Notes under the pieces: generated by a model
Databases searched by the model: none
What the model saw: only the letters and a program-made list of their open reading frames with translations
What the model was told of the DNA's origin: nothing
Shown: in pieces, positions 8,949 to 18,038 of the stretch
Layout: each line of letters starts with the position of its first letter
Position numbering within the stretch: position 1 is the first letter of the stretch
Origin: Enterococcus sp. DIV0660C
GTDB lineage: Bacteria; Bacillota; Bacilli; Lactobacillales; Enterococcaceae
Length of the DNA stretch: 53,627 nucleotides
Direction of reading: 5' to 3'
Assembly: GCF_017316125.1 (NCBI RefSeq)
Contig: NZ_JAFLWA010000041.1
Location: forward strand, 1 to 53,627
Translations under genes and position numbers: made by a program

Positions 8949-9770
8949 GTGAAAGTACGTCGCAGTGAGCGTCTTGTTGATATGACTCAATATTTATTAG
9001 ATCATCCACATGAATTGATTTCGTTAACAAGTTTTGCCGAACGTTATGAATCTGCTAAATCTTCCATCAGTGAGGACTTAGGGATTATCAAGAAAACATT
9101 TAAAGAAAGAGGTTACGGCACACTAGAGACAATTCCTGGTGCGGCGGGTGGTGTCTTGTTTATTCCTGAGATTCCTTATGAAGAAGCAAAAAAATATATT
9201 GAATCTTTAGCCGAACGCCTATCAGAGCAAGACCGTTTGTTGCCAGGTGGCTATGTTTACCTATCGGATTTATTAGGGGAACCTGAGTTATTAAGACAAG
9301 TTGGAAAAATCATTGCATCAAAATATTTAGGTGAAAAAATTGATGCGGTGATGACAGTTGCGACAAAAGGCGTACCAATTGCCCAAGCTGTTTCTTATTA
9401 TTTAAATGCGCCATTTGTCATTGTTCGACGTGATTCAAAAATCACGGAAGGATCAACTGTAAGCGTAAATTACGTTTCAGGTTCATCAGAACGAATTGAA
9501 AAAATGGAGCTTTCTAAAAGAAGTTTAAAACGTGGTTCAAGAGTTCTTGTCGTCGATGACTTTATGAAAGGTGGCGGAACAGTGAACGGGATGAAGAGTT
9601 TGATTGAAGAATTCGAGTCTGAATTAGTTGGTATCACTGTTTTTGCCGAATCAAAATTCCACGGACATCGTGCAATCGATGATTATACTTCTCTACTTTA
9701 TGTGAAAGATGTGGATACAAAAACGAAAAATATTACTGTTGTTCCTGGAAATTATTTTTCAGAAGAATAA
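8949..9770 (+). CDS. purR: Purine operon regulator PurR
   Basis: A Gram-positive PurR transcription factor that binds PurBoxes and senses PRPP. Residues 1 to about 75 form a winged-helix DNA-binding part. The rest is a phosphoribosyltransferase-like domain with the PRPP loop VLVVDDFMKGGGT near residues 199-211. The length of 273 is normal. The start is GTG with GGGAGCTGGA just upstream. It is monocistronic between two terminators. Its placement next to glmU and prs is conserved in Firmicutes, and prs makes its effector PRPP. Confidence 0.95.
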   Translation: MKVRRSERLVDMTQYLLDHPHELISLTSFAERYESAKSSISEDLGIIKKTFKERGYGTLETIPGAAGGVLFIPEIPYEEAKKYIESLAERLSEQDRLLPGGYVYLSDLLGEPELLRQVGKIIASKYLGEKIDAVMTVATKGVPIAQAVSYYLNAPFVIVRRDSKITEGSTVSVNYVSGSSERIEKMELSKRSLKRGSRVLVVDDFMKGGGTVNGMKSLIEEFESELVGITVFAESKFHGHRAIDDYTSLLYVKDVDTKTKNITVVPGNYFSEE

Positions 9771-9802
9771 ATTTTTAGCGAAATGAACTAAGTGTAGAAG
9801 AG

Positions 9803-9832
9803 GTTGGGACAAAAATTTGTCCCAACTTTTTT
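9803..9832 (+). terminator. Terminator after purR (GGGACA family)
   Basis: GTTGGGACAAA at 9803-9813 pairs with TTTGTCCCAAC at 9816-9826, followed by TTTTTT. It is one of four similar terminators in this window. Confidence 0.8.
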
Positions 9833-9865
9833 GTTTTTAATTGAATTTTTTAAAATAATCGTTAG

Positions 9866-9894
9866 TTGAAAAAAAGCGAGCACTGGGCTAAACT
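9866..9894 (+). promoter_or_regulatory. Putative glmU promoter
   Basis: TTGAAA at 9866-9871, a 17-base spacer and TAAACT at 9889-9894, directly after the purR terminator. Confidence 0.45.
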
Positions 9895-9927
9895 TAACAC
9901 AGGAAATGATAACTAGGAGTGAAGTAA

Positions 9928-11301
9928 GTGGAAGCACGTTATGCAATTATTTTGGCAGCGGGGAAAGGAACCCGCATGAAGTCAAAACTCTATAAAGTAT
10001 TACATCCAGTTTCTGGAAAACCAATGGTCGAACACATCATCAATCGAGTAAGCGAAACAAACCCTGACGAAATCATCACAATTGTAGGTCATGGTGCTGA
10101 GCAAGTGAAAGCACAACTGGGTGAACGTAGTGAATATGCTTTACAAGCAGAACAATTAGGAACTGGACACGCAGTTTTACAAGCAGCTTCTTTCCTAGAA
10201 GGCAAAAAAGGAACGACTTTAGTCATCAGTGGGGACACACCTTTACTAACGACGGAAACATTAAATAATTTATTTGAATACCATCAAGGGAAAAATGCTA
10301 GTGCAACGATTTTAACAGCACATGCACAAAATCCTACCGGTTACGGACGAATTATTCGTGATCATGTTGGGATTGTAGAAAAAATTGTTGAACAAAAAGA
10401 TGCTTCACCAGAAGAAGCTCGTGTACAAGAAATCAATACCGGTACTTACTGTTTTGATAATGAAGCTTTATTTACTGCATTGAATAAAGTTGGGACGAAT
10501 AACGCTCAAGGTGAATATTATTTAACCGATATTATTGAAATCTTAAAAGAAGATGGAAATACAGTTGCTGCTTATCAAACGGAAGATTTTGAAGAGTCTA
10601 TGGGTGTGAACGATCGTATCGCATTGGCAAAAGCAAATGAAATTATGCGTAAACGAATTAATGAAGCACACATGACTAATGGTGTTAGTTTTGTTGATCC
10701 AGCGTCAACTTATATTGATGCGGGTGTCGTGATTGGTTCAGACACAGTGATTGAAGCAGGCGTACAATTGCAAGGCGAAACGGTCATTGGAATGGATTGT
10801 ATGATTGGCGCACATTCACGAATCGTAGATAGTGTAATTGAAGATAACGTTGTAATTACCAATTCTGTGGTTGAAAGTAGCCATGTCAAAAAATCAGCAG
10901 ATATCGGTCCATTTGCTCATTTGCGCCCAAATGCTGAAATTGGCGAAGGCGCACACATTGGGAACTTTGTTGAAGTCAAAAATGCTGAAATTGGTAATCA
11001 TACAAAAGTTGGTCATTTGACTTACGTTGGGGATGCAACGCTAGGTGAAGACATCAATGTTGGCTGTGGCGTTGTTTTCGTTAACTACGATGGCAAACAA
11101 AAACACCATACAAAAGTCGGTGCACATAGTTTTATCGGCTCAAATTCAAACATTGTTGCACCTGTGACGATTGAAGAGAACAGTTCAATTGCAGCTGGTT
11201 CAACAATTACAAATGACGTTCCTGAATATGCACTTGCAATCGCACGTGCGCGACAAGTAAATAAAGAAGGATATGCGAAAAAACTCCCTTATCTCAATTA
11301 G
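9928..11301 (+). CDS. glmU: Bifunctional GlmU (GlcNAc-1-P uridyltransferase/GlcN-1-P acetyltransferase)
   Basis: Makes UDP-GlcNAc, the precursor of peptidoglycan and teichoic acid linkage units. The N-terminal pyrophosphorylase half begins with [11 protein letters not shown] at about residues 9-19. The C-terminal half from about residue 250 is a left-handed beta-helix of hexapeptide repeats that carries the acetyltransferase. The 457 residues are full length. The start is GTG with AGGAG upstream. It has its own promoter and is followed by prs on the same strand with a separate promoter. Confidence 0.96.
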   Translation: MEARYAIILAAGKGTRMKSKLYKVLHPVSGKPMVEHIINRVSETNPDEIITIVGHGAEQVKAQLGERSEYALQAEQLGTGHAVLQAASFLEGKKGTTLVISGDTPLLTTETLNNLFEYHQGKNASATILTAHAQNPTGYGRIIRDHVGIVEKIVEQKDASPEEARVQEINTGTYCFDNEALFTALNKVGTNNAQGEYYLTDIIEILKEDGNTVAAYQTEDFEESMGVNDRIALAKANEIMRKRINEAHMTNGVSFVDPASTYIDAGVVIGSDTVIEAGVQLQGETVIGMDCMIGAHSRIVDSVIEDNVVITNSVVESSHVKKSADIGPFAHLRPNAEIGEGAHIGNFVEVKNAEIGNHTKVGHLTYVGDATLGEDINVGCGVVFVNYDGKQKHHTKVGAHSFIGSNSNIVAPVTIEENSSIAAGSTITNDVPEYALAIARARQVNKEGYAKKLPYLN

Positions 11302-11317
11302 TTTTTTTTAAAATAAC

Positions 11318-11346
11318 TTGATTTATTTAAAAAATATGTCTACTAT
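11318..11346 (+). promoter_or_regulatory. Putative prs promoter
   Basis: TTGATT at 11318-11323, a 17-base spacer and TACTAT at 11341-11346. Confidence 0.45.
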
Positions 11347-11393
11347 TTACTAGGAAGAATTTCAGAGTTGTGAAAAAGAAAGTGGAGGTCCCC

Positions 11394-12362
11394 ATGTCAA
11401 ATCATTATTTTGATCCAAGATTAAAGATTTTTGCGTTAAACTCAAATCGCCCGTTAGCTGAGAAAATCGCAGCAGCTGTTGGTGTGGAATTAGGAAAGTC
11501 ATCTGTTACTCAATTCAGTGATGGTGAGATTCAAGTAAACATTGAAGAAAGTATCCGTGGTTCACATGTGTATGTTATCCAATCAACAAGTAGCCCAGTA
11601 AATGACAATTTAATGGAATTGTTGATTATGATCGATGCTTTGAAACGCGCTAGCGCAAAAACAATTAATGTAGTTATGCCGTATTATGGTTATGCACGTC
11701 AAGACCGTAAAGCGCGTGCTCGGGAACCAATTACCGCTAAATTAGTTGCAAACATGATTCAAAAAGCAGGAGCAACAAGAATGTTGACCCTAGACCTTCA
11801 CGCTGTTCAAATTCAAGGTTTCTTTGATATTCCTGTTGACCATTTAATGGGTGCACCATTAATTGCTAATTATTTCTTAGAAAAAGGAATCAAAGGGGAC
11901 GATGTTGTTGTTGTTTCACCTGACCATGGTGGCGTAACTCGTGCACGTAAATTGGCTGAGTTCCTAAAAGCACCAATTGCAATCATCGACAAACGACGTC
12001 CTAAAGCAAATGTTGCTGAAGTAATGAATATCATCGGTAAAGTTGAAGGAAAAACTTGTGTCTTGATCGATGACATGATTGATACGGCAGGTACTATCAC
12101 ATTAGCAGCTAATGCGTTGAAAGAAGCAGGAGCAACAAGTGTTTATGCTTCTTGTACACATCCAGTTTTATCTGGTCCAGCTTTGCAAAGAATTGAAGAT
12201 TCAGCAATCGAACGCTTAGTTGTAACGGATTCAATTTATCTACCAGAAGATCGTAAAATTGATAAAATCGACGAAGTTAGCGTAGGTGGTTTGATGGGTG
12301 ATGCAATTAAACGCATTCACGAAAACAAACCAGTTAGCCCACTTTTTGAAACAAAAAAATAA
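11394..12362 (+). CDS. prs: Ribose-phosphate pyrophosphokinase
   Basis: Forms PRPP from ribose 5-phosphate and ATP for purine, pyrimidine, histidine and NAD synthesis. It is a class I synthetase with the PRPP-binding motif [13 protein letters not shown] and the flexible-loop region [11 protein letters not shown]. An in-frame GTG exists at 11370, but GTGGAGGT at 11382-11389 places the start at ATG 11394. That matches the usual [12 protein letters not shown]-type N-terminus and gives 322 residues. The strong terminator after it makes it a single-gene unit. Confidence 0.95.
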   Translation: MSNHYFDPRLKIFALNSNRPLAEKIAAAVGVELGKSSVTQFSDGEIQVNIEESIRGSHVYVIQSTSSPVNDNLMELLIMIDALKRASAKTINVVMPYYGYARQDRKARAREPITAKLVANMIQKAGATRMLTLDLHAVQIQGFFDIPVDHLMGAPLIANYFLEKGIKGDDVVVVSPDHGGVTRARKLAEFLKAPIAIIDKRRPKANVAEVMNIIGKVEGKTCVLIDDMIDTAGTITLAANALKEAGATSVYASCTHPVLSGPALQRIEDSAIERLVVTDSIYLPEDRKIDKIDEVSVGGLMGDAIKRIHENKPVSPLFETKK

Positions 12363-12434
12363 GAACTTAAAATGAGGCTGTGGTACAAAATACTCAGCTA
12401 CGACAAGTGGTTCTGAGAACAGTGTTCATTCGAA

Positions 12435-12478
12435 AGAAATAGGTATGACAAGATTTTTGTCATACCTATTTCTTTTTT
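12435..12478 (+). terminator. Terminator after prs
   Basis: A long stem, AGAAATAGGTATGACAA paired with TTGTCATACCTATTTCT, ends in TTTTTT. A decayed GGCTGTGGTACAAAA stretch precedes it at about 12373. Confidence 0.8.
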
Positions 12479-12482
12479 GCAA

Positions 12483-12516
12483 AAAAAGAACGTAACATCT
12501 AGATGCTACGTTCTTT
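12483..12516 (-). terminator. Terminator of the 259-aa hypothetical gene
   Basis: AAAGAACGTA and TACGTTCTTT flank the palindrome CATCTAGATG. One pair is A/C on the plus strand but G/U on the minus strand, so the hairpin is best formed by the minus-strand transcript, which then runs into a U-rich tract. Confidence 0.7.
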
Positions 12517-12535
12517 CACACAGATAAAACTTTTT

Positions 12536-13315
12536 TTAACTTAATGTGCTGTAAGCAAGGTCATCAACTTCACTGATTAAACGCCAACGTCGGTCAAGTG
12601 TATTGTAAACCAGTGTTCCAATTACAGGTTCTTCACGATAGCGAGTCCCTTTTAGTTTCCAAATGTAGTCTTCAATCACATAGATAGGGATTCGATACTC
12701 ATCATTGATCAAACCAGCTTGTTCAAATGAAAAAATGATTCCTTCTTGCATCAATGGACGCATTTCTTTTAGTAAATCCCCATTGATTTTTTCAACAGTG
12801 ATGCCACGACGAAAGAATGATTTCTTTTCGTTAATTTTATCCGCAAGAATTTGGCTCATTTTGTCTGCAAAAATTCGATAAAATTCGTCTAAATAGCGAT
12901 AATAAATACGGTTCAACTGATCGCTTAAATCAAAATAGACAAAATTATTTTGTAATTTATAGAAAAATGGTGAGTGCAGATGGGTTTTCATATGCCCAAA
13001 ATACAATAATTCTGAAATCTCTAATGGGGATAATTCTTTTAACATTGTTAAATCTGTAAAGTCTATCCACTTTAAATCGTCTGTGTTGTGGCGATTACGA
13101 AGTGAGGAAAAGAAATGTTGTATGTTTTCTGTCCCACGAATAATTTTTAAGCCAGTGTGAGGCTCATATTCTCCTGCTGAAGCAGCAGGATCTAACAGTA
13201 GCAAGTTTTGAGGATAATGCACGATGCTGTTTGAAAAATCATTCGCAGTTAATCCTTTGGTCAAAACAGCGTTACTCGTTGTATCGATATGTACATAAAC
13301 TGAATCAGTCATCAT
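12536..13315 (-). CDS. Conserved-looking protein of unknown function
   Basis: I do not recognise this 259-residue protein. It is soluble with no signal peptide, membrane helix or cysteine-rich site. The composition is ordinary, with several aromatic-rich stretches such as FVYFDLSDQLNRIYYRYLDEFY around the middle, and a final YREEPVIGTLVYNTLDRRWRL segment. Codon use and base composition resemble the neighbours, so it looks native. Tandem ATG codons at 13315 and 13312 follow GAGGAGGGG on the minus strand. An upstream extension to 13339 lacks a ribosome-binding site. It has its own terminator and a dyad in its promoter zone. It may be a nucleic-acid or regulatory protein, but nothing in the sequence proves that. 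Confidence 0.8.
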   Translation of the reverse strand: MMTDSVYVHIDTTSNAVLTKGLTANDFSNSIVHYPQNLLLLDPAASAGEYEPHTGLKIIRGTENIQHFFSSLRNRHNTDDLKWIDFTDLTMLKELSPLEISELLYFGHMKTHLHSPFFYKLQNNFVYFDLSDQLNRIYYRYLDEFYRIFADKMSQILADKINEKKSFFRRGITVEKINGDLLKEMRPLMQEGIIFSFEQAGLINDEYRIPIYVIEDYIWKLKGTRYREEPVIGTLVYNTLDRRWRLISEVDDLAYSTLS

Positions 13316-13349
13316 GCCCCTCCTCACTTGATTTCTCAACTATTTTATT

Positions 13350-13364
13350 TTACAACAATTGTAA
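13350..13364. promoter_or_regulatory. Perfect dyad upstream of the 259-aa gene
   Basis: TTACAA-CAA-TTGTAA is a perfect inverted repeat 35 bases upstream of the start codon, in the expected promoter zone of the minus-strand gene. It matches 11 of 14 informative positions of a PerR box, so a Fur-family repressor is one possibility. Confidence 0.35.
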
Positions 13365-13576
13365 GAAAAAAGCTTGTTTCTTTTATTTTAAAATTCCATT
13401 ACAAAGTCACGCTTTCATTGAAAATAACCGTAGCTTTCAAATCGCTGGAAATTTGGTGTCAGTTATTTTTCAGAAAAGAATAATGAATTATTTTGTCTTC
13501 ATACATTTTAGATGTATTTGTTCAGACAAGAATTTTTTTTAAGAGACTGCTATACTTGAAGAAAAAGGAGAGAGCA

Positions 13577-15289
13577 ATGGATATCCAACCGATTTATTGG
13601 TCAGAAAGGCAACGACTACACAGCGAAAGTCAAAAAATGACGCAACCATTTCCATTTTTCAGTGAACAACAAAAAAGTCGCGACTCTTTTTGGCAAACGA
13701 CCAAAAAGAAAAATGCATGGCGAGTCAAAGTCGGTAAGCTAGTCCTCTATTTTGAAAAGAAAATGGGAGAAGCAAGTGAGTCAGATCATTTAGTTATAAC
13801 GAATGTATTGGTCAATGAAGCTTTTCAACAATGGCGCCAACTATTTACGTTGCTAGAAAGCTGCACGCGTTACTTTTTGAAGTCTACTTGTCAATTTTCT
13901 TTTTCGCAATCAGTTTCTTCACAAATGACTGAACTATTTATCCAGTTTGGGTATCAGAAAGTTGATACTACGGCAACTCGATGGGTGAAAAATATTTCTG
14001 GACATCTTGCTGTGGTTTTTGGTGGGGGTGGGGCACACGGCGCGTATCAAATTGGTGTATGGAAAGCCTTGCAAGAAGCTGGATTTTCAGTTGAGATCAT
14101 TACGGGTACGTCAGTCGGTGCAATCAATGGTATTTTGATGTTGCAAGGTGATTTGAATCAAGCCGAATTTTTATGGACGAATTTATCGACCAATCAGATT
14201 TTGGCTGTGCCAGAAAACTTACCTTTAACTGATTTGCGCCAACAATTGTTGAATGATATTCGTCAAATGACTAAGACGGCTTTTTTGACTCGCGGTATTT
14301 CTTCAATGCCGTTAGAAGAATTGCTGAGAAAATCATTGGATTTGAAATATCTCATTCAAAAAACGAAACCAAAACTATTTACAGTTGCGACTAAAATCCC
14401 TGAAATGATTGAGAAAGTGGTGCCTATTCAAAAGATGCCACCAGAACAAATTCCTAATTGGATCGTTGCTTCTGCTTCTTTTTATCCAGCGATGACCTAT
14501 AAAAAAATTGACAAAGATCGGTATATTGATGGCGGGTATAAAAATAATCTGCCAGTAGATGTTGCGATTGAACAAGGAGCAACTGAAGCTTTTGTGGTAG
14601 ATGTTCAGGGCCCTGGGATTACGAAAAAAGTCAAAAAACCATTAGGATTTGTTGAATGGCATTGTCGCTCACTTTGGACACTGGGGACATTTTTGATTTT
14701 TGATGGGCAGCGTAATTCATTGAATTTACAATTAGGTTATTTGGAAACAAAGAAGCAGCTACACCAATATGAAGGACATTGGTATACCTTTGATTCGACT
14801 GTTTTGGCTGAAAAAGTTTGGAAAAAATTCTTACGTATATTAGCCAAGGAAAAAAAATTAGATCTTTCTTTTTTCTATGACGTAAAATTTTGGGAGGATT
14901 TGCGTAATGTATATAAAGACAGGGTCGTCATTGAAACATGCGGATTAGCGATGCTAGAACTTTTGGCAAAACAAATGTATCTATTACCTAATAAAGTTTA
15001 TCGAGTACCAGAAATGCTTGCGTTGATTCGTGAGAAAGAGCAACGCCCCTTTACAGAAATTGTTAAGAAAGAAATCGGGTTGCTGAGTCTGGAAGAGTGG
15101 TGGTCTTCTTCGAGAGAACAACGTTTAGAACAAAAATTGACGATACTAGCAAAAAAGCTTTATGCTAGTACACAAGAAAAGGTTCAAGTGTTACTTAACG
15201 AACAACCAGTGGACACATTATTTGTTTTATATGCACATTATCTTAAGGAGGAACAAGAATGGCACAAGAATTTTCCTATGAAATCATAG
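13577..15289 (+). CDS. Patatin-like phospholipase with extra N-terminal domain
   Basis: A probable lipid acyl hydrolase with a Ser-Asp dyad. The patatin core runs from about residue 145. It has the oxyanion motif GGGGAHG from residue 149, the nucleophile elbow GTSVG with Ser179, and the DGG motif with Asp318. The 570 residues are long for a patatin. Residues 1-140 form a separate module of unknown kind, ending in LFIQFGYQKV, which resembles the last strand of a GNAT fold. A charged C-terminal region of about 200 residues follows the core. No signal peptide is seen, so it is likely cytoplasmic. ATG 13577 follows AAGGAGAG, and a longer reading to 13493 has no ribosome-binding site. It overlaps the next gene by 31 bases. 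Confidence 0.85.
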   Translation: MDIQPIYWSERQRLHSESQKMTQPFPFFSEQQKSRDSFWQTTKKKNAWRVKVGKLVLYFEKKMGEASESDHLVITNVLVNEAFQQWRQLFTLLESCTRYFLKSTCQFSFSQSVSSQMTELFIQFGYQKVDTTATRWVKNISGHLAVVFGGGGAHGAYQIGVWKALQEAGFSVEIITGTSVGAINGILMLQGDLNQAEFLWTNLSTNQILAVPENLPLTDLRQQLLNDIRQMTKTAFLTRGISSMPLEELLRKSLDLKYLIQKTKPKLFTVATKIPEMIEKVVPIQKMPPEQIPNWIVASASFYPAMTYKKIDKDRYIDGGYKNNLPVDVAIEQGATEAFVVDVQGPGITKKVKKPLGFVEWHCRSLWTLGTFLIFDGQRNSLNLQLGYLETKKQLHQYEGHWYTFDSTVLAEKVWKKFLRILAKEKKLDLSFFYDVKFWEDLRNVYKDRVVIETCGLAMLELLAKQMYLLPNKVYRVPEMLALIREKEQRPFTEIVKKEIGLLSLEEWWSSSREQRLEQKLTILAKKLYASTQEKVQVLLNEQPVDTLFVLYAHYLKEEQEWHKNFPMKS

Positions 15290-15477
15290 AAGAGATTGCA
15301 ATTTTATCTGAGAACGCAAAAGGTTGGCGTAAAGAATTAAATTTGGTTAGTTGGAATGGTCGTCCGCCAAAATTTGACTTGCGTGACTGGTCACCAGAAC
15401 ATGAAAAGATGGGTAAAGGATTGACATTGACTAATGAAGAATTTGAAGCACTGCAAAAAGCAATAGAAAACATGTAA
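15259..15477 (+). CDS. PC4/YdbC-like ssDNA-binding small protein
   Basis: A 72-residue protein similar to lactococcal YdbC, a bacterial PC4-type (transcriptional coactivator p15) domain that binds single-stranded nucleic acid. The visible core is GWRKELNLVSWNGRPPKFDLRDW (quoted here from GWRKELNLVSW to FDLRDW) followed by a short helix. AAGGAGG lies inside the end of the patatin gene, and the 31-base overlap implies coupled translation. The family call rests on recalled resemblance, and the role in enterococci is not established. Confidence 0.75.
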   Translation: MAQEFSYEIIEEIAILSENAKGWRKELNLVSWNGRPPKFDLRDWSPEHEKMGKGLTLTNEEFEALQKAIENM

Positions 15478-15493
15478 GAAAGGACCCTGTCGA

Positions 15494-16384
15494 ATGAAAA
15501 GTATGACCGGTTTTGGCAAAGCAATCCGCGAAACAAAAGAGTATCAATTAGATATCGAGATTAAAAGTGTCAACCAACGTTTTTTAGATATTCAATTACG
15601 CAGTCCGAAACTTCTAAATTTTCTCGAAGGTGACATGCGGCAGTTGATTAAACAACAGCTTACTCGTGGACGTGTTGAAGTTTTTGTAAATATAACGCAC
15701 ATTGGAGAGAATGCGAAACAAGTTGAAATCGACTGGTCATTGATTGATTCATTAGTGACGCAACTTTCTCAAGGGGTACATGATCGTTTCGGTGGAGAAG
15801 TTCAACTTTCGGTAGCATCCTTGATTGAGCGTCTAGCATTACAAGAAAAATTTGTCTCGGTCAGTGAACCAGAAAAAGCAGATGAAGAAGAACTAAGGCT
15901 ACTAGTTCAAGAAACATTGTCTGAAGCATTAGGTGGAATTGAACGTAGTCGTGAAGCAGAAGGTCAGGCGTTAGCTGCTGTATTATTGCAGAATCAAGCC
16001 GAATTTTCGCAAGTGCTAGACAATCTATCAGCCTTTGTTGAAACATATGAACAAGAATTCCAAATACGTTACCAAAAAAAATTGGAAGAATTTTTAGGTG
16101 ATAAAGTTGATGAGCAACGATTGTTGACGGAGTTGGCCATTTTATTAGAGCGTGGGGATATTCATGAAGAACTAGATCGTTTGTTTATCCATCTCGGAAA
16201 ATTAAATGACTTAATTTTGATGCCTACACCAGTTGGTCGAGAACTTGATTTTCTAATCCAAGAAATGAATCGAGAAGTGAACACGATTGGATCAAAATCA
16301 AGTGCAATTGAAATCAAAAACCAAGTAGTCCAATTAAAAACGATTTTAGAAAAAATTCGTGAGCAAGTTCAAAATATTGAATAA
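15494..16384 (+). CDS. yicC: YicC-family endoribonuclease
   Basis: A 296-residue member of the YicC/YloC family, an endoribonuclease in E. coli and B. subtilis. It opens with the family signature MKSMTGFGKA. It closes with the conserved TIGSKSS...LKTILEKIREQVQN region, which belongs to the DUF1732 part. It starts 17 bases after the YdbC-like gene with AAAGGA upstream. It sits where Firmicutes keep yloC before gmk. The length is complete. Confidence 0.9.
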   Translation: MKSMTGFGKAIRETKEYQLDIEIKSVNQRFLDIQLRSPKLLNFLEGDMRQLIKQQLTRGRVEVFVNITHIGENAKQVEIDWSLIDSLVTQLSQGVHDRFGGEVQLSVASLIERLALQEKFVSVSEPEKADEEELRLLVQETLSEALGGIERSREAEGQALAAVLLQNQAEFSQVLDNLSAFVETYEQEFQIRYQKKLEEFLGDKVDEQRLLTELAILLERGDIHEELDRLFIHLGKLNDLILMPTPVGRELDFLIQEMNREVNTIGSKSSAIEIKNQVVQLKTILEKIREQVQNIE

Positions 16385-16416
16385 TTGCACGAAACAAAAA
16401 AAGGAGGAAGTTTATA

Positions 16417-16701
16417 ATGAACTATTATGATATTACTTTTCATGAATTAAGTGGCAAAAGTGTGGTTAAAAGAAATGTCCCATCAGATAAAGAAGGATTC
16501 GATGTTTGGAAAGACGCATGTGTAAAAATTTCAGACCAAGAACTAAATATTTTAATCAATGACGGGACATATGTAACGCTTAACCGAAAATTTATTGTAC
16601 GCATAGATACACAAGAAGTTAGTGATCCAACAGAAAAAGTACTCAGCCGCAAGGACGAAATCATTGGCGTCGTGAATACTTTGTCCAATATGGGCTTTTA
16701 A
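16417..16701 (+). CDS. 94-residue protein of unknown function at the remA position
   Basis: A small soluble protein I do not recognise. It starts at ATG 16417 with the strong ribosome-binding site AAGGAGG. It has mixed beta/alpha character, a hydrophilic middle with DVWKDACVKI and INDGTYVTLN, and no membrane segment. The Bacillus order at this site is yicC-remA-gmk, but it does not resemble RemA, lacking that protein's N-terminal and arginine-rich features. It is followed by a terminator, so it is co-transcribed with yicC rather than gmk. It is probably real, given the ribosome-binding site, codon use and clean operon spacing. Confidence 0.8.
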   Translation: MNYYDITFHELSGKSVVKRNVPSDKEGFDVWKDACVKISDQELNILINDGTYVTLNRKFIVRIDTQEVSDPTEKVLSRKDEIIGVVNTLSNMGF

Positions 16702-16743
16702 TTTTTTAATTAAAATCAATTGTGTTGGCTTATCAATGATATC

Positions 16744-16778
16744 AAAAGTTGCACCAGAAGCTTGGTTGCAGCTTTTTT
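16744..16778 (+). terminator. Terminator after the yicC operon
   Basis: AAAAGTTGCA(CCA) pairs with (TGG)TTGCAGCTTTT, with one wobble and one bulge, followed by TTTTTTG. Confidence 0.6.
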
Positions 16779-16847
16779 GTTTTGTGAAAGAAACAAGCTT
16801 TTCTTCTCTAGTTTCAAGCAAAGGTGGCTTTTTTAGGAAAATCTGTC

Positions 16848-16853
16848 TATAAT
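16848..16853 (+). promoter_or_regulatory. Putative gmk -10 element
   Basis: A consensus TATAAT lies 80 bases before gmk and after the yicC-operon terminator. The -35 (TGGCTT) is poor. Confidence 0.35.
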
Positions 16854-16920
16854 AAAGAGAACCTTGAAAGTTGCAGAAAAAAAGTGCAAAATAAACGATA
16901 AGCAAGAAAAGACTAGTTGA

Positions 16921-17547
<627 letters not shown>

Positions 17548-17551
17548 TCTT

Positions 17552-17857
17552 ATGATGTTGAAGCCTTCAATTGACTCATTGTTAGACCGAGTAAATTCAA
17601 AATACTCATTAGTAATTTTATCAAGTAAACGTGCCCATGAATTAGATGCTGGAGCACAGCCAACATTAGATTCATTTGAATCTGTAAAAAGTGTTGGACA
17701 AGCACTTGAAGAAATCGATGCAGGAAATGTGATCAACGATCCACATCCCGAATTGAAACGTGAACGTCTACGTATGGAAAATGAAGAACGCCAAGCAAAA
17801 AAAGAACGTGAGCAACAAGAATTAGAATCACGTATTCGCGAAGAACAAAAACTATAA
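17552..17857 (+). CDS. rpoZ: RNA polymerase omega subunit
   Basis: A small subunit that helps assemble RNA polymerase. The N-terminal [21 protein letters not shown] block is conserved (quoted as PSIDSLL and SKYSLV). The C-terminal third is a charged Glu/Arg/Lys helix. The 101 residues are usual for enterococci. It starts at tandem ATG codons after AAGGAGAT in the end of gmk. A terminator follows, so priA is a separate unit. The Bacillus coaBC gene found at this point is missing. Confidence 0.95.
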   Translation: MMLKPSIDSLLDRVNSKYSLVILSSKRAHELDAGAQPTLDSFESVKSVGQALEEIDAGNVINDPHPELKRERLRMENEERQAKKEREQQELESRIREEQKL

Positions 17858-17863
17858 TTTCAA

Positions 17864-17893
17864 GGGCTGTGACTAGAGTCACGGCTCTCTTTT
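17864..17893 (+). terminator. Terminator after rpoZ
   Basis: GGGCTGTGAC pairs with GTCACGGCTC using two G-U pairs, followed by TCTTTTT. Confidence 0.75.
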
Positions 17894-18038
17894 TAATTTT
17901 TTAAATAAAAGAAGAAGTGAGTTAGCTGGTTTATTTTTTTGTTACGAAATAGTAGAAATTAGGACAAAACAAGGGTTTTCTAGTAAAATAAGCTCGGATC
18001 TTTTTCACTAAAAATGGGTATCAAAGGAGGGGAAAGTT

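Noticed and set aside
13231-13542. Open frame of 103 codons on the plus strand
   Set aside because: It starts inside the 259-residue minus-strand gene and has no ribosome-binding site or protein-like composition.
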